From the NCBI RefSeq assembly GCF_003254575.1, contig NZ_QJUA01000014.1, forward strand, positions 48,879 to 112,878: 64,000 bases of DNA. The letters are read 5' to 3'. Origin of the DNA: Mycobacterium kyogaense. Its GTDB lineage: Bacteria; Actinomycetota; Actinomycetes; Mycobacteriales; Mycobacteriaceae. Position numbers and translations under genes: made by a program. Under the pieces are notes generated by a model, which ran no database searches, was not told the DNA's origin, and worked only from the letters and a program-made list of their open reading frames with translations. Shown here piece after piece: positions 16,343 to 24,696 of the stretch; the first letter of the stretch is position 1, and every line of letters begins with the position of its first letter.

Positions 16343-16978
16343 TCAATCATCATGTGGGACAGACACGTCGTAGCGAAGAATGTCGCGTACCAACGTACTG
16401 ATGCTGTCGGCCTCGGTCTTGCTCTTGATCCGCGCACGGTGGACATCGACCGTCTTGACACTCATGCCGAGCTTGCGGGCGATGTTCTGGCTGGGTAGGC
16501 CCTCCACCACCAAGGCAAGTATCTGCCGTTCACGGCTGGTCAGCGACGAGACCCGCAGCTGGATGGCTTGCCGCTGCTGATGAGCCAGGAAACGGGCTGA
16601 GGCTGTCTCCATACCCTTCTGCACCGCCTCGAGCAGCCGCTGGGGGTCGTAAGGCTTTTCGAGGAAATCCATGGCGCCGGCTTGCAGAGTGGATACCGAT
16701 AGGCGGATATCGCCATGCGCGGACACGAAAACAATCGCGACATGGGGCGCGAACGCATTGAGCCTCTCCTGCAGGCGCGGACCACTCATCATCGGCATCC
16801 TGACGTCAAGGATGACGCACGCTGGGTGGCTCCCGTCATACGCGTTGAGGAATGTGTCGGCGCTGTGGCACAGCGTCGGCTGAATCCCGATGCTCCCCAA
16901 CAGCCAGTCCACGGATTCACACAGCTCTGGATCATCGTCGACGACGTACACCCGCGCCGAGGAAGTGGCATCGTTCAT
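16343..16978 (-). CDS. FixJ-like LuxR-type response regulator
   Basis: A 211-residue response regulator: a receiver with the acidic pocket (VDDDPE), phospho-acceptor Asp58 (VILDVRMP) and Lys108 (FLEKPYDP), and a C-terminal LuxR helix-turn-helix (LTSRERQILALVVEGLPSQNIA). The ATG at 16978 was chosen because it overlaps the stop of the upstream gene as ATGA; an ATG at 17008 is a longer alternative. The likely partner is the PAS kinase at 11350. It would control the iac units; CTAAAGGTA boxes are candidate targets. It is co-oriented with iacH and the 126-residue gene, apparently as iacH-hypothetical-regulator. Confidence 0.87.
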   Translation of the reverse strand: MNDATSSARVYVVDDDPELCESVDWLLGSIGIQPTLCHSADTFLNAYDGSHPACVILDVRMPMMSGPRLQERLNAFAPHVAIVFVSAHGDIRLSVSTLQAGAMDFLEKPYDPQRLLEAVQKGMETASARFLAHQQRQAIQLRVSSLTSRERQILALVVEGLPSQNIARKLGMSVKTVDVHRARIKSKTEADSISTLVRDILRYDVSVPHDD

Positions 16979-17355
16979 CGATGCGCTCGTGGGCTCGTGG
17001 GATCCCATGGTTGGGATGGTGTCTCGGATTCGGCCGTCTGTGGTGACTCGTCCCACTCCGCATCGGCGATCCAGTAGTTCATGCCGACTGCGCTCACGTT
17101 GTGGCGCCACTCCGATGTGCGGCGCAAACGAGGTTCCTCGCGGTGCACCGACTCGTCAGCCGCGGCAGGTCCGTCGGCTTGCACGGTCCAGTGCACCCAG
17201 TTGACCTCCCGGTCGTATTCGTCGTGCACGAAAAGATCAACATGGTGCCACCCGTAGTTGAAGGTGTCTTCGTAACACGTCAGGAATGTCCTGTGGTGAT
17301 TGGTCGGTCGGGATGTCACAACCACGATGTTCTCCGATTCAGACACGTCTGACAA
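16975..17355 (-). CDS. Hypothetical protein between iacH and response regulator
   Basis: A 126-residue protein I do not recognise. It is soluble, rich in His and Trp (NHHRTF, YGWHHVDLFVHDEYD, NWVHWTV), and has a charged, probably disordered C-terminus. The first 100 residues look like a compact beta-rich fold. The TTG at 17355 directly follows the TGA of iacH (TGATTG), and its own stop overlaps the regulator start as ATGA, so translation of all three is probably coupled; a GTG four codons in is an alternative start. Co-expression with an amidase and a response regulator suggests a link to indole-acetate metabolism or sensing, but no function can be given. Confidence 0.6.
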   Translation of the reverse strand: MSDVSESENIVVVTSRPTNHHRTFLTCYEDTFNYGWHHVDLFVHDEYDREVNWVHWTVQADGPAAADESVHREEPRLRRTSEWRHNVSAVGMNYWIADAEWDESPQTAESETPSQPWDPTSPRAHR

Positions 17356-18642
17356 TCATGTCGGGTTGGCGCGCAACAAAGGCTCCACGCGGGTCGCCAT
17401 CTCCAACAGCGCAGTCTCCTGCCCGGGCTGACCGATGAGCTGTACTCCGAGAGGCAGATTCTCCGCGCTACGCGCACCCGGCACGGTGACGACCGGGCAG
17501 CCCAACAGCTGCCAAGCGCGGCTCAGAATGGGCGTCCCGGTGGCTGCCAATCCGGATGGGGCCGGGCCCAGCGCCGCGGGACCGGCCACGACCGTCGACC
17601 CTCCGAGCATGGTGGCGAGGAGATCGCGCGAACGGTCCCGACGGGTGAGAGCGGACGCACGCTCACCGTCACCGATGCGCCGCCCCTGGGTCAGCAACGC
17701 ACGTAGTGGCTCGCTGAGCGCCTCCCGGTGAACCTCCTCAACAGCGCGAAGCGTCTCGGCCGCCTCATATGCCATGACGAGGTGGTGATCCTCCGTCAGC
17801 GTCCTGACGTGGTCGTCCCAGTCGAGAAGTGCGACGCCGAACCCCGCCCCGCGCAGCAGGTCGGGTAGCACTTCGATGAGCGAAGCCATCTCCGGGTGCA
17901 CGTCGCCCAGGCCGCTGCCAGACCACACCAGTACGTTGGCGACAGGTGACGAGGACGCGCGACTGCTGGCCTGCCCGCTGAAGGCCGAGTACACATGGAC
18001 GAGGTCCTCCGTGGTGCGGGTGAGTATGCCGAGCGAGTCGAGCGACGGGGACAACCCGCATACTCCGGTCAGGCTCGTCGATCCCTGTGTGAGCACCAGT
18101 CCCGCTGCGCCACAGAATGCAGCGGGACGTGTCAGGGAGCCGGCGGTCTGTGTCCCGAGCGCGAGCGGGATCGTGCCGGCGCCGACCGCAGCTGCAGAGC
18201 CGCTCGACGACCCACCTGGAGTGTGATCAGCCGAATACGGATTGCGGGTGGGCCCCGGTGCGAAATAGCCGAATTCGGTCGTGACGGTCTTTCCTTGGAT
18301 CACCGCGCCGAGACCCCGGAGGCGGGCGACACATTCCGCATCCTCGGATGCCGGCTCCGCTGACGTCGTGGAGGATCCGGCCCTGCTGGGCAATCCCGCC
18401 ACATCGATGAGATCTTTGATGCCGACTGAGACTCCCCGTAACGGCAGCGCCTCCGGAGCATCCTGCTGCGCCTGTGCCTGAATGGGCACGTCGTCGGAGA
18501 GCACGGTCCAGGCTGCGAGATCGGGTTCTCGGCGTTCGATCTCCGTGCGAACCTGCGCTGCAAGTTCCACCGCCGAAATCGATCCTTGGCGTATCGCTGC
18601 CACCTGATCCTGGATCGGTTGCGCCCGATAGGCGGAGTTCAC
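17356..18642 (-). CDS. iacH: Amidase-signature hydrolase (IacH-like)
   Basis: A 428-residue amidase-signature enzyme. The catalytic triad is visible: Lys76 (VGIKDLIDV), the cis-Ser in GGSSSGSA (about 145-147) and the nucleophile Ser169 (TQTAGSLTRPA). It hydrolyses an amide, in iac systems probably a lactam or amide intermediate of indole-acetate breakdown; indole-3-acetamide is another possible substrate. The GTG at 18642 has GGGAG 7 bp upstream. It faces iacG across a 154-bp divergent promoter region containing an 18-bp near-palindrome. Confidence 0.82.
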   Translation of the reverse strand: MNSAYRAQPIQDQVAAIRQGSISAVELAAQVRTEIERREPDLAAWTVLSDDVPIQAQAQQDAPEALPLRGVSVGIKDLIDVAGLPSRAGSSTTSAEPASEDAECVARLRGLGAVIQGKTVTTEFGYFAPGPTRNPYSADHTPGGSSSGSAAAVGAGTIPLALGTQTAGSLTRPAAFCGAAGLVLTQGSTSLTGVCGLSPSLDSLGILTRTTEDLVHVYSAFSGQASSRASSSPVANVLVWSGSGLGDVHPEMASLIEVLPDLLRGAGFGVALLDWDDHVRTLTEDHHLVMAYEAAETLRAVEEVHREALSEPLRALLTQGRRIGDGERASALTRRDRSRDLLATMLGGSTVVAGPAALGPAPSGLAATGTPILSRAWQLLGCPVVTVPGARSAENLPLGVQLIGQPGQETALLEMATRVEPLLRANPT

Positions 18643-18743
18643 CCGTTGCTCCCTCTCTGCTGACCAGATCAGTCTGTCGCAGCGCGGGTGCTCGCACCAG
18701 TAAAGATTTCCCTCGTACCGCCGTAGGTCGGGGGAGCTCTAGT

Positions 18744-18761
18744 TTCGTAGACGTCCACGAA
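18744..18761. promoter_or_regulatory. Near-perfect palindrome between iacH and iacG
   Basis: TTCGTAGACGTCCACGAA is an 18-bp palindrome with one mismatched pair, located 35 bp before iacG in the divergent iacH-iacG region. It could be an operator for either gene. A weak TAAAG-type box (18701) also lies here but is much poorer than those at 7494 and 11323. Confidence 0.4.
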
Positions 18762-18796
18762 CAGGGCAGTCCGACACCGGCGTAGGAGGAGCGGCG

Positions 18797-19993
18797 ATGA
18801 CTGGAAACCAAGCGGTCTCGATCGATCCGAAGTTGTTCCGCGACGTGATGGGCCACTATCCCACGGGTGTCGTCGTGGTCACCGCCAAAAGCGACGACGG
18901 AGAGATACTGGCGATGGTGGTCGGCACCTTCAATTCCGTGTCGTTGGATCCGCCACTGGTTTCCTTCATGCCGATGAAGTCGTCCCGCACCTTCAGCCAG
19001 CTGCTGAATTGCCCGTCGATGTGCATCAACGTGCTCGGCGGTGAGCAGGAGGACATCGTGCTCACGATCTCACAACGGTGGGAGAACAAGCTCGAGGGTA
19101 TCGACTGGTACGAGTCGCCTTCAGGCGATCCGATTCTGGCCGACGCGGTGGCCTGGATCGATGCCCGCATCGCGACTACCGTCGATGCGGGCGACCACAT
19201 GATCGTGCTGTGCTCGGTCCGCGATCTGTCGGTGACCAACCCGGTGTCACCTCTGCTCTTCTTTCAGGGTGGATACGGAAGTTTCGTACTGACATCGTTG
19301 ATGGCCAGAATGGATCACGAAATCCTGCCGGCGATCAACCAAGCCCACGCAGTGCGCACGGAGGTCAAAGGGCTGGCTGACGAGATCGGTTGTGAAGTAT
19401 CTCTTCTCACCGCGGTCAGTTCGGACGAGATGACGCGAGTGCTGTGGGCGACTGCGCCCGGTGTGGACTCACAGCTCGGCCTGTCGCCACGGGTGCCCAT
19501 GGTGCCGCCCATCGGTGACACGTACATGTTCGACCAGAGCGACGCTCAGCAGACACGTTGGCTGGACAGGTTGCGTGACGTGTCCGAGGATGTTCGGTCG
19601 ATGCATCTGGAACGCCTGGGCTTCGTTCGGAAGAACGGCTATCTCCTCTCTTTCCTGCCGCCGCAGGGCGAGACCGCCTATGACGAACTGCGGAGGGCCA
19701 GCAGGGAATACGGAAAGACCCGACTCACGCCCGCCCAAGAGCGCCGTATCCGTGAATCCATCGGCAACTCTGCTGTGGACTATCGGCTCCGCGAGATCGA
19801 TCCGTCAGGGACATACGATGTGGCATCGCTCGTCATGCCGGTACGGGTGGCCGACGGAGGCTATTCCTTGACGCTGAGGCTCGCGCAGTTCCCCAGCGGA
19901 GTGGCCGGCGCAACGGTCCTCGAGTGGCTGGATCTGGCGCGGGCTGTGGTCTCCTCACTGGAGAACAACTGCGCCACGACCGCTCCGGCGTGA
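18797..19993 (+). CDS. iacG: Flavin reductase fused to IclR-like effector domain (IacG-like)
   Basis: A 398-residue two-domain protein, about twice the length of ordinary HpaC/HsaB reductases. Residues 10-165 form the FMN-binding split barrel (FRDVMGHYPTGVVVVTA, FNSVSLDPPLVSFMP, CINVLGGEQ, LLFFQGGYG). Residues 185-395 resemble an IclR effector (GAF-like) domain without a DNA-binding domain (DEIGCEVSLLTAVSSDE, MVPPIGDTYM, YDVASLVMPVRVADGGYSLTL). It should supply reduced flavin to IacA. The extra domain may gate NADH oxidation by sensing substrate, as the C-terminal domain of the p-hydroxyphenylacetate hydroxylase reductase C1 does. GGAGGAG precedes the ATG. A paralogue lies at 39317. Confidence 0.8.
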   Translation: MTGNQAVSIDPKLFRDVMGHYPTGVVVVTAKSDDGEILAMVVGTFNSVSLDPPLVSFMPMKSSRTFSQLLNCPSMCINVLGGEQEDIVLTISQRWENKLEGIDWYESPSGDPILADAVAWIDARIATTVDAGDHMIVLCSVRDLSVTNPVSPLLFFQGGYGSFVLTSLMARMDHEILPAINQAHAVRTEVKGLADEIGCEVSLLTAVSSDEMTRVLWATAPGVDSQLGLSPRVPMVPPIGDTYMFDQSDAQQTRWLDRLRDVSEDVRSMHLERLGFVRKNGYLLSFLPPQGETAYDELRRASREYGKTRLTPAQERRIRESIGNSAVDYRLREIDPSGTYDVASLVMPVRVADGGYSLTLRLAQFPSGVAGATVLEWLDLARAVVSSLENNCATTAPA

Positions 19994-20036
19994 CCCGAGT
20001 CCGGCATCATCAGCGCGACGCACAGGGAGTTCCACG

Positions 20037-21122
20037 ATGACGAGCACGTCTGATTTCACCCACACCGGCCTGCCCATGCGGGTGCTCTTCGGCGCGGGTC
20101 GTCGCCATGAACTGCCAACGGAGGTGGAGCGGCTGAAGCTGTCTCGCGTCATGATCGTCTGCACGCCGCCGCAACGGGATGCCGGACTCACCATCGCCGC
20201 GGCACTCGGTGAGCTGGCGCATTCGGTATACCCGTTCGCGGTCATGCATGTTCCGAGGGAGGTGGCCGACGCAGCGGTCGAGTACGCCGAAACCAACGCG
20301 GTCGACGGAGTGATCGCAGTGGGCGGAGGTTCCGCAGTCGGCTTGGCCAAGGCCATCGCGTTGAGAACCTCCCTTCCCAGCATCGCCGTGCCCACCACTT
20401 ATGCCGGCTCGGAGATGACTCCGATCTGGGGTCTCACGGAGGGCAACGAGAAGACAACCGGGCGCGACTGGCGAGTGTTGCCCCGAACGGTCATCTACGA
20501 TCCCGAGCTGACAGTCACCCTGCCGCCGACGCTCTCTGCGACAAGCGGAGTGAATGCGATGGCGCATGCCGCTGAGGCACTCTACGCGCCAGATGCTTCA
20601 CCCATCATCACCATGATGGCTGTCGAGTCAGTGCGTGCCCTCAACCGCGCGCTCCCGGCGATCGTCGCGGACCCGGTCAGTGTCGTCGCACGCGCGGAGG
20701 CCCTCTACGGCGCCTGGCTCGCTGGTTCCTGCCTGGGCGCCACGACGATGTCCCTGCATCACAAGCTCTGCCACATCCTCGGCGGCACTTTCGATTTGGC
20801 GCACGCCGAGGTGCACACCACGGTGCTGCCCTATGTGCTGGCCTACAACCTGGACGCGGCGCCGGTGGCACGCGCGCTCCTTGCCGAGGCGCTGGGCGGG
20901 GAGGACCCCGCGACAGAGCTGTACGGGCTCGAACAGCAGGTGGGTGTAGCAGCGAGTCTCCGCGATCTCGGCATGCCCGAGAGCGGCATAGACACCGTCG
21001 TCGAAATGGCCACCGCCAACCCCTACGCGAACCCGCGGGCAGTCACGGCCGATGGTGTCCGGGCCCTGGTCTCTGCAGCCTTCTTCGGCCGGCATCCCGC
21101 AGAGACGCTGTCGGTCCGATGA
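20037..21122 (+). CDS. Maleylacetate reductase (iron-containing alcohol dehydrogenase family)
   Basis: A 361-residue group III alcohol dehydrogenase of the maleylacetate reductase branch: N-terminal FGAGRRHELPTEVERL, the nucleotide-binding GGGSAVGLAKAIAL, PTTYAGSEMTPIWGLTE, and the helical domain with HHKLCHILGGTFDLAHAEVHTTVLP. It reduces maleylacetate to 3-oxoadipate with NAD(P)H. Maleylacetate arises from hydroxyquinol or chlorocatechol, not from plain catechol, so its presence points to a hydroxylated or halogenated substrate or a branch in the pathway. It follows iacG by 43 bp and precedes the MHS transporter by 64 bp. Confidence 0.85.
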   Translation: MTSTSDFTHTGLPMRVLFGAGRRHELPTEVERLKLSRVMIVCTPPQRDAGLTIAAALGELAHSVYPFAVMHVPREVADAAVEYAETNAVDGVIAVGGGSAVGLAKAIALRTSLPSIAVPTTYAGSEMTPIWGLTEGNEKTTGRDWRVLPRTVIYDPELTVTLPPTLSATSGVNAMAHAAEALYAPDASPIITMMAVESVRALNRALPAIVADPVSVVARAEALYGAWLAGSCLGATTMSLHHKLCHILGGTFDLAHAEVHTTVLPYVLAYNLDAAPVARALLAEALGGEDPATELYGLEQQVGVAASLRDLGMPESGIDTVVEMATANPYANPRAVTADGVRALVSAAFFGRHPAETLSVR

Positions 21123-21186
21123 CCGGTGCGGCGGGGGAGGAATCCGTCCGTTTCCCCGGCAAGCCCGTACTAGGGAGTGCTCATCC

Positions 21187-22560
21187 ATGACCGAACCCGT
21201 TGCGCCCGGAACGCCCAGGACCGGGCGAGTGCTCATAGCTGCGGGTGTGGGTACGGCCCTGGAGTTCTACGACTTCGCCATTTACGGGACGGCAGCCGCC
21301 CTGGTGTTCGGCGAGATCTTCTTCAAGACCGATGACGCGTGGTTCGCCACGTTCATGAGCCTGGCGACCTTCGCGCTCGGCTTCGTGATGGCACCGCTGG
21401 GGGCCGCGCTCTTCGGCTGGATCGGTGACCGTTTCGGTCGGCGGCCCTCTCTGTTCCTGGCTTTCGCAACGATGGGCATCTCCACATTGCTGATGGGCGC
21501 CCTACCTGCTTACGCCGCCATCGGGGTGCTGGCCCCGATACTTCTCACAGTGCTTCGCGTCTTCCACGGCCTGGCCCGCGGCGGGGAGAATGCGGGCGCT
21601 GCAGTCTTCGCGATCGAGCATGCGCCCCAGAAGCGGCGCGGGGTCTATGGCTCCGTGGTGGCAATCGGATCGCCGATCGGACTCATCCTCGCCAACATCG
21701 CCTTCGCGCTCGTCTTACTGCTGCCCGACCAGGACATCCGCGAGTGGGGGTGGCGGATACCTTTTTTGATGGGCGGCGTGGTCCTCGTCGTCGGCCTCTG
21801 GGTTCGCAAAGGCGTCTCCGAGACACCGGCATTCCAGGAGGTATCCGGGAGCCCGTCCGGTGAGCTGCCTGCCGTGCCGCTGTGGGACATGCTTCGCCGC
21901 CGTTGGCGCATCGTCTTGCTTGCTGCTGGGGTGAACGTCGGATTGACGGCTTCGACCTACACGCTGGCGACTTTCATGCTGTCTTACGGCACGGCGGCTG
22001 CGCCCAATGGCCTGGGCCTCGCTCGACAGCCAATTCTCTTGGGCGTGCTTTTCGCGATGGCTGTACATGCGGTCGCGAACCTGGGATCAGCGTGGGTCTC
22101 GGACCGTATCGGGCGGAAACCGGTGATGATCGCCGGGGGAGTGCTGTCGCTGGCGTCGGCCTTGACGATGTTCACCGTCACCATCGACGGCACGGTGACG
22201 TCGATCAACATCGCGGTCTTGATCGGGTGCACCGTTACCGGAGTGATGTTCGGTCCGCTGTACAGCTTCTTCGCCGAACTGTTTCCTCGTCATCAACGTC
22301 AGTCCGGTCTTGGATTCGCCTACCATGTCGGCGGAGTTCTCGGGGGCGGAATCTCCCCGCTGGTGGCGAACCGCATCATCGCCAGCACTGGCGACGCCCG
22401 CTGGGTCGGCTTCTATCTGGCTGCGTTACTTGCGATTTCGGTGGTCTGCATTCTTGCTCTTCCGGAGACAGCTCCGGCAAAGATGTCCGGTGCATCTGCG
22501 GATTCGCCGGGGCTAGCGGGCGACTGTAGTCAGCACGGCGCCCCAACGCGCGTCGACTGA
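21187..22560 (+). CDS. MFS transporter, metabolite:H+ symporter (MHS) type
   Basis: A 457-residue major facilitator with 12 predicted membrane spans. ALEFYDFAIYGTAAALVFGEIFF in the first span and GWIGDRFGRRP between spans 2 and 3 mark the metabolite:proton symporter group (KgtP/ProP/ShiA-like), which imports organic acids. The ATG at 21187 has AGGGAG upstream. Being last in the iacG-maleylacetate reductase unit, it is the best candidate for uptake of indole-3-acetate or a related acid. Confidence 0.82.
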   Translation: MTEPVAPGTPRTGRVLIAAGVGTALEFYDFAIYGTAAALVFGEIFFKTDDAWFATFMSLATFALGFVMAPLGAALFGWIGDRFGRRPSLFLAFATMGISTLLMGALPAYAAIGVLAPILLTVLRVFHGLARGGENAGAAVFAIEHAPQKRRGVYGSVVAIGSPIGLILANIAFALVLLLPDQDIREWGWRIPFLMGGVVLVVGLWVRKGVSETPAFQEVSGSPSGELPAVPLWDMLRRRWRIVLLAAGVNVGLTASTYTLATFMLSYGTAAAPNGLGLARQPILLGVLFAMAVHAVANLGSAWVSDRIGRKPVMIAGGVLSLASALTMFTVTIDGTVTSINIAVLIGCTVTGVMFGPLYSFFAELFPRHQRQSGLGFAYHVGGVLGGGISPLVANRIIASTGDARWVGFYLAALLAISVVCILALPETAPAKMSGASADSPGLAGDCSQHGAPTRVD

Positions 22561-22722
22561 TCAACGGCCCCTCGTCGACGACGACGTCGAAGTGAAAGCC
22601 TTCCGCCCACGGCATCTTCCGCGTAATCAGCGATCGTGGGCACCGCCGAGGACACCTGGGCCGCTCACAATCGTCCGGGCACAACGACCCAGGCGCGGCC
22701 GCGCTGATTCGCAACCCACCTT

Positions 22723-22795
22723 TCACCTCGTTTAACACGGAAGAAACACTCACCTCGGTTTACTTAGGGTCAACGTAGTTTCACCTAAGGAAAAC
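22723..22795. promoter_or_regulatory. Promoter region of methylated-amine cluster with repeated TCACCT elements
   Basis: The 244-bp space before the cupin gene contains TCACCTCGTTTAAC (22723), TCACCTCGGTTTAC (22750) and a shorter TCACCT (22781) that runs into AAGGAAAAC. The first two are near-identical direct repeats 27 bp apart. A GGAGG ribosome site follows. The arrangement suggests binding sites for a regulator of the amine cluster. No regulator gene lies in the cluster itself, so it must be encoded elsewhere. Confidence 0.4.
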
Positions 22796-22804
22796 GGAGG
22801 TAGG

Positions 22805-23182
22805 ATGACAGCCACGACCCACCCGCAGTTCAGCGTCACTTCTGACGGCTGGAAGAACCTGCCGAAGATGCCCGACTCGGAATACCCCGGCACGGATGGC
22901 TACATCGGCGACGTGTACGAAAACCCAAGTGGCAGCGTGATGTGCAGCGGCTTCTTCGAGCTCGTAGCAGCTGAAGAGCCGTTACTGTACGAATACACCT
23001 ACGACGAGATGAAGATCGTCCTGGAGGGTGAATTCCACCTGGAGAACGCCGACACCGGGCAGAGGTCAGTGGCCCGAGCCAAAGACGCAATCTTCTTTCC
23101 GAAGGGATCTCGGATCCTGTTCAGCACCCCCGACCGCGCACTGGCCTTCTACACCGGGCATCGCACGGCCGACGGTCTCTGA
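22805..23182 (+). CDS. Cupin protein (EutQ-like)
   Basis: A 125-residue single cupin domain: GYIGDVYENPSGSVMCSGFFELV, then EYTYDEMKIVLEGEFHLENADTG and KDAIFFPKGSRILFSTPDRALAFYTGHR, resembling the EutQ/DUF861 group. The first cupin motif has Tyr, Asp and Glu where classical cupins have His, so metal binding is uncertain. It is the first gene of the dimethylamine monooxygenase cluster, 33 bp before the DmmA-like gene, and may bind a small amine or act as an accessory factor. GGAGGTAGG precedes the ATG. Confidence 0.72.
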   Translation: MTATTHPQFSVTSDGWKNLPKMPDSEYPGTDGYIGDVYENPSGSVMCSGFFELVAAEEPLLYEYTYDEMKIVLEGEFHLENADTGQRSVARAKDAIFFPKGSRILFSTPDRALAFYTGHRTADGL

Positions 23183-23215
23183 GGACGCGAACGCAAACCG
23201 CCGGAACATCTCGAG

Positions 23216-23767
23216 ATGATCGACTTCGAATCCACGAGTATCCCCGCCTGGACTCGACGCACAGGTACAGACATTTCGCCGTCGCAGGCGGGAGCGTCTC
23301 ACCTCCTCATCGGCGTGGCCTCAGGTCAGGACGTAGCGCGGCGGTGGGCACGAACTCTGCCCACTGCTGCGCTGCTCACCACCGAGGATGCCGCAACCGC
23401 CGTCGCCTCGGCCACCGAGGCGCTGCGAACAGCGAGTGTGGGGATGCGAATCGCCGTCGCAGGTTCGGTCGGCGCCTGCCTGCAGGTACGTGCGGCCCTA
23501 TTGGCGGCTGGGGCTGAAGAAGACGAAATGGATTTCCAAGCAACGGAGCACGGTCCGATCGACATCTTCTGCGCGCATTGCTCCACTTCTACCGCCACCC
23601 ATGTCGGAGTCGACGGGTTGGTGCCGTGTGATGGGTGTGGTCGGACCCTGATCGTCTATCACCACGTCTCGCGTCGGCTCGGGAAGTATCTCGGGTTCCA
23701 GGCCGACGCAGAGACACTGCCGGGCAACTCCAGCCTGACCCCGCCGGCTAGCGAGGTTCTCTCATGA
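23216..23767 (+). CDS. dmmA: Dimethylamine monooxygenase small subunit, DmmA-like
   Basis: A 183-residue protein with an alpha/beta N-terminal part (about 25-105) and a C-terminal zinc-ribbon-like part with two CxxC pairs (FCAHCSTST, PCDGCGRTL), ending in VYHHVSRRLGKYLGFQ, which is characteristic of the DmmA-like family. It is one of three subunits of the heme-dependent dimethylamine monooxygenase that converts dimethylamine to methylamine and formaldehyde. Its stop overlaps the next start by ATGA. The precise role of this subunit (structural or electron transfer) is not visible. Confidence 0.72.
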   Translation: MIDFESTSIPAWTRRTGTDISPSQAGASHLLIGVASGQDVARRWARTLPTAALLTTEDAATAVASATEALRTASVGMRIAVAGSVGACLQVRAALLAAGAEEDEMDFQATEHGPIDIFCAHCSTSTATHVGVDGLVPCDGCGRTLIVYHHVSRRLGKYLGFQADAETLPGNSSLTPPASEVLS

Positions 23768-24696
23768 CCATCAAGCTCGTCGTCACCGAACTCGACGACA
23801 GCGTTCCCGGCATTCGGTCGGTCACGCTCTCCCACCCAGCCGGGAAGGAACTGCCCGGCTTCATCCCCGGCAGCCATCTCGCCATCGAAGTGGCGGACAA
23901 GTTCAACGCCTACAGCCTGACAGGTGACGGCGTGGCGCCGCGGCAGTACACGATCTCTGTACTGCGCGTCCCCGACGGAGTCGGTTCGGCATATGTGCAC
24001 GAACATTTGAACCTGGGCGACATCATCGATGCGCGACCGCCGCGCAGCGCCTTTCCACCCGTCGCGCGAGCTCGCAAGCACCTCCTCATCGCTGGCGGAA
24101 TAGGCGTGACCCCCATTGTTTCGCATTTGCGCGCTGCCCGGTCCTGGGGTCGAGACGCACAGGTGCTCTACACCTTTCGTGATGGGTACGCCGCCCATCT
24201 CGCCGACATCGGCGAGCTGGCACCCGACGCCGAATTGATCAGCGACGGGCCCGAGAGGTTCATGATGCGGCTGCGCGAAGTTCTCACCCAGCAGCCTTTT
24301 GGCACCCATCTCTACGTCTGCGGCCCCGGCCCGATGATCGACGCGGTGGTGGCAGCGGCCACGGATGCCGGCTGGCCCACCTCCCGCGTGCACATGGAAC
24401 GGTTCACCATGGATGCTTTGCAGCCTGGAGACCCCTTCACGGTGAGGTTGACCAGGACAGGCACCGAGGTGGAGGTGCCGGGCGGAACCAGCCTTCTGCA
24501 GGCACTCGAAGAAGCTGGTGTCGCCGTCTCGAACCTGTGCCGCCAAGGCATTTGCGGCGAATGCCGGATTCCGGTGGAATCGGGCACCCCGCTGCACCGC
24601 GACATGTTCCTCTCCGAAGACGAAAAGGCCAGCGGCACAGTGTTGATGGCTTGCGTTTCCCGATGCGATGGTTCTGCCCTGGAGGTGACCCTGTGA
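23764..24696 (+). CDS. dmmB: Dimethylamine monooxygenase reductase subunit, DmmB-like
   Basis: A 310-residue oxygenase reductase: FMN domain (PRQYTISVLR), NAD domain (LLIAGGIGVTPIVSHLR, HLYVCGPGPMID) and a C-terminal [2Fe-2S] domain (NLCRQGICGECRIPVESG, plus a distal ACVSRC). It moves electrons from NAD(P)H to the heme subunit encoded next. The ATG overlaps the preceding stop (ATGA) and the following GTG overlaps its own stop (GTGA), so the three subunits are translationally coupled. It resembles IacF but has diverged clearly from it. Confidence 0.8.
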   Translation: MTIKLVVTELDDSVPGIRSVTLSHPAGKELPGFIPGSHLAIEVADKFNAYSLTGDGVAPRQYTISVLRVPDGVGSAYVHEHLNLGDIIDARPPRSAFPPVARARKHLLIAGGIGVTPIVSHLRAARSWGRDAQVLYTFRDGYAAHLADIGELAPDAELISDGPERFMMRLREVLTQQPFGTHLYVCGPGPMIDAVVAAATDAGWPTSRVHMERFTMDALQPGDPFTVRLTRTGTEVEVPGGTSLLQALEEAGVAVSNLCRQGICGECRIPVESGTPLHRDMFLSEDEKASGTVLMACVSRCDGSALEVTL

